NCBI GenBank assembly: GCA_023457355.1
Contig: JAEWLW010000085.1
Location: 1 to 64,000 of the forward strand
Length of the DNA: 64,000 nucleotides
Direction: 5' to 3'
Source: Bacillota bacterium
GTDB taxonomy: Bacteria; Bacillota; Clostridia; Oscillospirales; Ruminococcaceae
Positions 59,085 to 64,000 of the stretch are shown here, one piece after another. The notes beneath the pieces were generated by a model. It was not told the DNA's origin. It saw only the letters and a program-made list of their open reading frames with translations, and ran no database searches. The position numbers were made by a program, and so were the translations under genes. Position 1 is the first letter of the stretch; each line of letters begins with the position of its first letter.

Positions 59085-59505
59085 AATGCCTGTCAAGGCC
59101 GTAGGTAAATAAAGTCATATAAAGGCGGTAAGCAGTAGTACCTTCAACACGGCGGCAGTACCACTCATAACGACCGCCTCAATTGCAGCGTGACGTCGCT
59201 GGAGAGGTTACCGCGACTGTAGTGTAGTAACCTTTGTGGTAACCGCTCCTTCTCCCCTGGCGCTCATAATGTACGCTTGCGTCAGTTACTCCGTTTCCGC
59301 CTTAAGAGGACTATTAAGAGTTTCTTCCACGCTGCCTCCAACCAATTCCTTCAGTTGCCCCTTGATTACTTCCTCGTTTAACTGTACAAGCTTTTCGGAC
59401 ATGGTTTGCTTCTCCTTTCAGAATGGTGTGTCGCAACTTTATTCTAACAGGGATATGCAAACCTTGTCTTTTTTGGCTTTTTGAATTTGCGCATTTTATT
59501 GTACC
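59085..59505 (-). mobile_element. Decayed IS256-family element, promoter-proximal part
   Basis: The right part (59386-59505) matches bases 1-122, including the tip GGTACAATAAAATGCGCAAA on the minus strand. The left part is a mutated transposase 5' end. The other element end is missing, so it is a relic. The IS3-family element at 59506 is inserted at its very tip. Confidence 0.75.
59090..59402 (-). pseudogene. IS256-family transposase, N-terminal fragment with frameshifts
   Basis: From ATG 59402 the frame reads MSEKLVQLNEEVIKGQLKEL, continues to ETLNSPLKAETE and stops at 59286. Homology continues in other frames: KLTQA, then a YER...RRSGYHKGYYTT stretch and SSDVTLQL, which correspond to the family's KLTQAARYER, RSGHYDRNLTT and SGDVTLKV. 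Beyond about 59090 it disappears. At least one stop and two frameshifts make it non-functional; the DDE core is gone. Confidence 0.75.
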
Positions 59506-60969
59506 CTAGGGGGTGCGGACAAGAAGTTGGACTGCTCATGATCCCAACAGGAGGAAACTATGTATACCGAGGAGCAGTACTGCAAGGCACTTGCCCTATA
59601 TGATGAGTGCGGTTCCGTCACCAAAACAATCATACAACTGGGGTATCCGGCAAGGCGGCAAACCCTTTACAATTGGATCACAAGACGTGAGCATTTGCCA
59701 AAGGAACGCTCAAGCTTTCATGGGGTCAACACCCCAAAGCATCCACGGCATCCTCCACTGGAACTCAAATTAAATGCCCTTCACCGTTGCTTTGAGCTGG
59801 GCGAAAATGTACAATCAGTATCCGATGAGATTGGCTATAGCACAGCCAGTATCTATCAATGGAGAAGAAAGTACATTGAGAAAGGGCGTGCAGCACTGAT
59901 GAGGCCATCAAAGGAAAGAGAGCGGGGGCGGCTTGAGGAGGGAACACCAGCTGCAAATGAGGAAATTTCAAGGCTCAAAGAGCAGGTTCAGGATATGCAG
60001 TTGGAGATTGATATTTTGAAGGAAACTCTTGATGTACTAAAAAAAGACCCAGGCGTCGACTGGAACTCTCTGAAAAACAGGGAGAAGGCAGCAATCATCG
60101 ACGCCTTAAAGAATAAATATCCGCTGCCGACATTGCTCAAAGCGCTACACTATGCTCGCAGCAGCTATTTTTATCGAAAAAAGGCTGAGAAACGAAGCGA
60201 TCCATATGCCGCGAAAAGGGAACAAATCAAAGAAATTTTTGAGGGAAACTACTCATGCTATGGATATCGTAGAATTCATTTGGAACTGAGGAAACATGGC
60301 GTTCGACTATCGGAAAAGATCGTTCTTCGTCTTATGAAGCAAGAGCATTTGCAACCAAGGATTAGCAAAAATCGAGCGTATGGCTCCTATCAGGGTGAAA
60401 TAACGCCGGCAGTTCCCAATATAATTGCGCGTAATTTTCATGCAAATCGCCCCAATGAGAAGTGGCTTACGGATATTACGGAGTTTGCCATTCCTGCGGA
60501 AAAGGTTTATCTTTCCCCTATGATTGACTGCTTTGATGGAATGCCTGTCTCATGGCGTGTTGGATTATCTCCCAATGGGGAACTGGTGAATGGAATGCTG
60601 GATGATGCGATTGAAAGACTGAAAGCTGGGGAAACTCCTACGATTCATACAGATCGTGGCTGCCATTATCGCTGGCCAGGTTGGATTCACCGCATGGACC
60701 GAGCCCAGCTGCAGCGATCCATGTCGAAGAAGGGATGTTCTCCCGACAATTCTGCCTGTGAAGGATTCTTTGGCCGCATGAAAAATGAAATGTTCTATGG
60801 AATTTCATGGGTAGATATATCTATTGAACAGTTTATTCAGATCATTGATGCGTATATGATTTGGTATAGGAACAAGCGAATCAAACAATCTCCCGGCGGA
60901 GCTAATCCAATGGAATATCGACAAAATTTAGGGCTCTGTGCTTAGTCCAAAATTTTGTCCGCACCCCCC
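59506..60969 (+). mobile_element. IS3-family insertion sequence
   Basis: Terminal inverted repeats: left GGGGGTGCGGACAA with GTTGGACT a few bases later, right (reverse complement of 60944-60969) GGGGGTGCGGACAA with TTTGGACT. TACC flanks both sides (59502-59505 and 60970-60973), a probable 4-base target duplication. The left TACC is the tip of the IS256 relic, and bases after the right TACC have no match to either element. The element is about 1.46 kb and appears intact. Confidence 0.85.
59560..60945 (+). CDS. IS3-family transposase, single fused frame
   Basis: The 461-residue protein combines what are usually two frames (OrfA and OrfB). The N-terminus has two helix-turn-helix regions (about 10-45 and 75-115; ENVQSVSDEIGYSTASIYQW), then a coiled coil with leucine spacing (about 135-165; EISRLKEQVQDMQLEIDIL), then the rve/DDE integrase core. 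Catalytic residues are Asp305 (WLTDITEF), Asp365 (IHTDRGCHY) and Glu401 (SACEGFFGRMKNE), the last two separated by the classical 35 residues. No frameshift site is needed, so it is probably active. Confidence 0.93.
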   Translation: MYTEEQYCKALALYDECGSVTKTIIQLGYPARRQTLYNWITRREHLPKERSSFHGVNTPKHPRHPPLELKLNALHRCFELGENVQSVSDEIGYSTASIYQWRRKYIEKGRAALMRPSKERERGRLEEGTPAANEEISRLKEQVQDMQLEIDILKETLDVLKKDPGVDWNSLKNREKAAIIDALKNKYPLPTLLKALHYARSSYFYRKKAEKRSDPYAAKREQIKEIFEGNYSCYGYRRIHLELRKHGVRLSEKIVLRLMKQEHLQPRISKNRAYGSYQGEITPAVPNIIARNFHANRPNEKWLTDITEFAIPAEKVYLSPMIDCFDGMPVSWRVGLSPNGELVNGMLDDAIERLKAGETPTIHTDRGCHYRWPGWIHRMDRAQLQRSMSKKGCSPDNSACEGFFGRMKNEMFYGISWVDISIEQFIQIIDAYMIWYRNKRIKQSPGGANPMEYRQNLGLCA

Positions 60970-61038
60970 TACCTCAGGTTTTGGGTTCAAGTCACATATA
61001 CTTCTACAATTTTGAACATATTGAGTTAAAAACTGAGC

Positions 61039-61063
61039 TGACACCGTATGAAAAACGGTGTCA
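61039..61063 (-). terminator. Hairpin terminator of the polysaccharide gene cluster
   Basis: TGACACCGT (61039-61047) pairs with ACGGTGTCA (61055-61063) around 7 bases. On the minus strand it is followed by a T-rich run, 136 bases after the glycosyltransferase stop. Confidence 0.55.
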
Positions 61064-61198
61064 ACTTGCGTAATCCTTACATTTCTGCGATAGGTCTTTT
61101 TTATTTGTCTATTTGCCTGGGTTGAATCTAATCTGTCAGTAGACTCTTTCTAAATTTCTATCTCCGCACACGGACTTCCTATTGTTTGCAAAAAGCTT

Positions 61199-62212
61199 TC
61201 ATCTGCTTAATAAAAACCTCTTGAAGCGCCGCCGACAATCGGCAAGCAATAGGATGAACGTAGGGTTTTTAGTGCCGAGTAACGCCTTTGAAATTTTAAG
61301 CTCCCAGCTTGATGTCGCCCCTCTTGAAAAGCATTGCTCCGTCTCCGACGCATTTATAATGGCATTGACCGTCCCGCGGGCGAATTGTTTGTCACCCGCC
61401 GCCTTACTCAACCCAATCGCTTGTTCAATAGTGGACAAGCAATTTCTCAAATAAAGCCGTTCAATCTGCTGACAGTCCGTACCACCGCGCGACCGATAAA
61501 AATCCACCGCCGCGCGGTACAGCCTTTTATCAATATCATGCTTATCTGCCCGGCCAAGCATAGTAAGCGCCGCTACGCGCCCGGAAACATAGTGATACAG
61601 CTTGCGGTCAATCACCCTGACAGTACGGCAGTGTGACAGATATGCCAGATTAAAAAGCAAATCCTCACCCAAGCTGAGCGCTTCGTAAAATTTGAGGTCA
61701 TGCCGGGCAATAATAGACGCTCTGAACAGCTTATTCCAAGGATTTGACAAGAAATAACGCAAATATAGTTGCTGGAATGATGCGACCCAGTCGCTATCAT
61801 TGACAATGGTCAACTCGTCCGTTTCAAATGTCTTAAGCAGCTTGCCCTTTTCGGTCTCGATAATAAAACCACAAATTACACAGTCAAAATCTTGCGTTTG
61901 CTGCGCAGCAAGCAGCGTTTCACACATTGTGGGTTCGAGATAGTCGTCGGAATCTGCGAACTGAATCCACTCACCCCTCGCCGTCGAAAGCCCCAGATTT
62001 CTGGCAGCCGAAACGCCCCGGTTGGGTTGGGTTAGCAGCTTAATCTGAGGAAAACGCTGAGCAAATGCCTGCGCAATATTGGCAGTGGCATCTACTGAGC
62101 CGTCGTTTACCAAAATAATCTCATCGGGAATGTGCGTCTGGGCAACCACGCTTTCAAGACATCTTTCTATGGTCGCTTGGCTGTTGTAAAAAGGTATGAT
62201 TAGCGATAACAT
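61199..62212 (-). CDS. Glycosyltransferase family 2
   Basis: The 337-residue GT-A enzyme transfers a sugar from a nucleotide sugar. It begins LSLIIPFYNSQATIERCLES, followed by DEIILVNDGSVD (about 32), NRGVSAARNLGLSTARGEWI (about 63) and FADSDDYLEP with the DxD metal motif (about 88). The C-terminal 110 residues are basic and not diagnostic. It lies 15 bases from the acyltransferase gene in a cluster with an ABC exporter ATPase, so it probably helps build an exported surface polysaccharide or teichoic-acid-like polymer. Confidence 0.92.
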   Translation of the reverse strand: MLSLIIPFYNSQATIERCLESVVAQTHIPDEIILVNDGSVDATANIAQAFAQRFPQIKLLTQPNRGVSAARNLGLSTARGEWIQFADSDDYLEPTMCETLLAAQQTQDFDCVICGFIIETEKGKLLKTFETDELTIVNDSDWVASFQQLYLRYFLSNPWNKLFRASIIARHDLKFYEALSLGEDLLFNLAYLSHCRTVRVIDRKLYHYVSGRVAALTMLGRADKHDIDKRLYRAAVDFYRSRGGTDCQQIERLYLRNCLSTIEQAIGLSKAAGDKQFARGTVNAIINASETEQCFSRGATSSWELKISKALLGTKNPTFILLLADCRRRFKRFLLSR

Positions 62213-62227
62213 GCCGCTTCCCTCGAT

Positions 62228-63214
62228 TTATGATAATAATGAACCGCCGCTTTCTTCGCGACATATAAGGTACCGTGCTCCATTAACAATTCGGTCATAT
62301 GCCCTTTGTATAAGCGTACAAGAGCATACCCAGCAGGTCATACCCGCCAGAACAATTAGAAGCAGCAGTTCAGCTACGCGCGAATGAGTCCTGATATATG
62401 GTGAAGCGCTTAAATAATAATACACAATGATATGCAACACATAAACAACTACAGAGTTTTCTCCAACCTTTGTAAGGTGCAACCTCGCTGAAGGCATGAT
62501 GTTTATCAGCAGTAAAATTATAGCAAAAGAGCCGCAATAAATAAGAACCCTGCCAAGCATTCCCTTTAAGGGAGAAAGCCCCAAACTTTGATAAGGCGCT
62601 TTCATCCAAAAAATGCTGATTTTATAATCCATGGTAACGGTTGCTATTAATGCGCCTAAGTAAATACTTCCCAAAAGCATATTGGTGGTCACACAGTTAA
62701 ATCTTTTAAGTCTCAGTATTCTAGCGTTTTGAGCAGTGAAATATCCTGTCACAAAAAATGGTAAAAACGCCAGTGTTCTATGAAATGATAAAAACGCATC
62801 TGCTTCTGAAAAACCGCATAAAAGGGATATCGTAAAGCTCAAAAAAATAGGATATCTAAGCTTAAGAATCACCGGAAGAAGCAGCTTCCATTGGATGAGA
62901 CTTAAAAGGTACCAAGCAGCAAAGCTTGGTAAAAAGAATCTCAATTTCCCCTGCGTTAACGCTGAAATTAAAACCATGAGGACATACGCAATAATAAGAT
63001 TATAAATACTCTTAATCGTCTTATAGTTGATATGATCTTTAGAAAAATAACCGCTCACAAATACCATTAAAGGCATATGAAAAATATAAATTGCCGAATA
63101 CAACAAATCGAAATGGCGCTTTATACTAATAAAATGGCCCAGCACCATCAAAAATATAACGAGCGCCCGTATGTTATCAAACTTACTGTCTCTATTTGGA
63201 ACTGTCATTTCCAT
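62228..63214 (-). CDS. Membrane acyltransferase (acyltransferase 3 family)
   Basis: The 328-residue protein has about ten membrane segments. RALVIFLMVLGHFI near residue 15 carries the conserved arginine/histidine region, and IYIFHMPLMVFVSGYF the second conserved motif of the acyltransferase 3 (OafA/WecH-like) family, which O-acetylates sugars. ATG 63214 lies behind AAGAGG and overlaps the end of the ABC ATPase gene by 23 bases; ATG 63220 and 63208 are in-frame alternatives. It would acetylate the polymer made and exported by its neighbours. Confidence 0.85.
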   Translation of the reverse strand: MEMTVPNRDSKFDNIRALVIFLMVLGHFISIKRHFDLLYSAIYIFHMPLMVFVSGYFSKDHINYKTIKSIYNLIIAYVLMVLISALTQGKLRFFLPSFAAWYLLSLIQWKLLLPVILKLRYPIFLSFTISLLCGFSEADAFLSFHRTLAFLPFFVTGYFTAQNARILRLKRFNCVTTNMLLGSIYLGALIATVTMDYKISIFWMKAPYQSLGLSPLKGMLGRVLIYCGSFAIILLLINIMPSARLHLTKVGENSVVVYVLHIIVYYYLSASPYIRTHSRVAELLLLIVLAGMTCWVCSCTLIQRAYDRIVNGARYLICREESGGSLLS

Positions 63215-63971
63215 GACCATCCTCTTCCGCCTCCTCTGTCGGCTCTGTACCATCCTCATCCATATAGGCGTTATAATGCGATATGACCTTCGAGGCATCA
63301 CCAAATTCGAGCAAATGGCCTTCATCGAGCCACATCGCTTTGTTGCAAAGCTTGGATATCGTGTCGCTGTTGTGAGAAACAATCATCACCGTACGATCCT
63401 GCGTAGAAATCAGTTGCTTCATTTTTTTATAGCTTTTCTTTTTAAATCGGCGATCGCCCACGCTGAGAACCTCGTCAATCAGCATAATGTCAGTTTCCAT
63501 AATCGCGGTAATTGCAAACGAGAGCTTTGAATACATACCGCTAGAATAGCTCCGCACAGGCTGGTCAATAAAGCTATTAAGCTCTGAAAATTCTATAATC
63601 TCGTCCAATTTCTCATCAATCTGTTTTTTAGTAAAACCCATCAGCAACCCTGAAAGATAGATGTTTTCCCTGCCGGAAAGCGCCTTGTTGAACCCTACTC
63701 CAATAGCCAAAAGTGAAATGCTGTGGCCATACAACTCTACCCGACCGTTATCCGGCGAAAAAATTCCCGCCAGCGTACGCAGCAGGGTGGACTTTCCGCT
63801 CCCGTTTCGGCCTAAAACACCAACAATATCCCCTTTTTCAATTGTAAACGACACATCCTTGATGGCGTGCGTCAGCTGACGCTGACTCTTGCCGGTGAGA
63901 ACTTTCTTGATGGATTGCTTTTTGACAATACGGTAAAAAATATTAATATTACTGACTTTTATAGCGTCCAT
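63192..63971 (-). CDS. ABC transporter ATP-binding protein, polysaccharide export type (TagH/Wzt-like)
   Basis: The 259-residue ATPase powers export of a lipid-linked glycan. It shows Walker A GVLGRNGSGKSTLLRTLAG (about 52), the Q-loop region, the atypical signature YSSGMYSKLSFAI (about 141) seen in TagH/Wzt-type proteins, and Walker B DIMLIDEVLSVGD (about 165) with the switch histidine in VSHNSD. There is no C-terminal carbohydrate-binding domain, so it resembles the short form. AGAGGGGAA precedes the ATG. The membrane subunit is presumably just beyond the right edge. Confidence 0.93.
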   Translation of the reverse strand: MDAIKVSNINIFYRIVKKQSIKKVLTGKSQRQLTHAIKDVSFTIEKGDIVGVLGRNGSGKSTLLRTLAGIFSPDNGRVELYGHSISLLAIGVGFNKALSGRENIYLSGLLMGFTKKQIDEKLDEIIEFSELNSFIDQPVRSYSSGMYSKLSFAITAIMETDIMLIDEVLSVGDRRFKKKSYKKMKQLISTQDRTVMIVSHNSDTISKLCNKAMWLDEGHLLEFGDASKVISHYNAYMDEDGTEPTEEAEEDGHGNDSSK

Positions 63972-64000
63972 GGGATTCCCCTCTCAGGATACGATCTTGA

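Noticed and set aside
1..59505. A live 59 kb IS256 composite transposon
   Set aside because: The right copy lacks its far end and has a broken transposase, and an IS3 element disrupts its tip; only passive recombination between the repeats is plausible.

Overview
The window looks like chromosomal accessory DNA from a strictly fermentative, low-to-medium GC Gram-positive anaerobe of the Bacillota (class Clostridia, probably Eubacteriales/Oscillospiraceae-like). The signs are strong AGGAGG-type ribosome binding sites, frequent TTG/GTG starts, lipoprotein solute-binding proteins, a GlcT-type antitermination switch, PucR and LuxR-type regulators, and hairpin-rich intergenic repeats. This taxonomic call is inference; no rRNA or tRNA gene was seen.

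Layout. 1-402: the end of an IS256-family element that has cut a sigma-54-type regulator gene. 403-5738: TRAP transporter 1 (dctP-dctQ-dctM), an IclR regulator and an RraA-like aldolase. 5739-6370: a decayed tyrosine recombinase. 6372-13296: tripartite tricarboxylate transporter (TTT) operon 1 (aldolase, 2-hydroxyacid dehydrogenase, HD phosphohydrolase, tctC, tctB, tctA) with a divergent LysR regulator. 13641-23947: GntR regulator, TRAP transporter 2, Fe-dependent alcohol dehydrogenase, acylating aldehyde dehydrogenase, two-subunit CoA-transferase and an Old Yellow Enzyme-type reductase. 23948-24815: transposase relic and a mosaic of hairpins. 24816-32688: TPP enzyme, SDR, zinc alcohol dehydrogenase and TRAP transporter 3, with a divergent LuxR-type regulator. 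32994-33287: truncated fourth TRAP permease. 33466-42521: PucR regulator followed by an OPT transporter and a string of poorly characterised genes (nitroreductase, small DUF, DUF1177, AroM, M29-like aminopeptidase, Asp/Glu-hydantoin racemase, DUF917). 43118-49433: TTT operon 2 (tctA frameshifted), two enolase-superfamily dehydratases and a GntR regulator. 49722-59072: PHP phosphoesterase, then a complete amino-sugar PTS system (MurP, MurQ, its own EI, HPr, EIIB, EIIA and GlcT-like antiterminator) with divergent nagB-nagA. 59085-60969: IS256 relic invaded by an IS3-family element. 61199-63971: cell-surface polysaccharide genes running off the right edge.

How it works together. Most of the first 49 kb is a set of self-contained carboxylate modules, each made of one regulator, one binding-protein-dependent secondary transporter and two to five enzymes. 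Three complete TRAP systems, one TRAP relic and two TTT systems lie within about 48 kb, which is unusually dense and points to an organism living on mixed organic acids. The 49.7-59.1 kb block is a recycling route for peptidoglycan amino sugars: MurP imports MurNAc as MurNAc-6P, MurQ makes GlcNAc-6P, NagA makes GlcN-6P and NagB makes fructose-6P.

The best candidates for undescribed biology are the PucR/OPT/DUF1177/AroM/M29/racemase/DUF917 cluster (probably a peptide- or hydantoin-like substrate pathway), the dedicated PTS phosphorelay whose HPr has Lys instead of the regulatory Ser46, and several repeated or palindromic intergenic elements that look like operators or mRNA processing signals.
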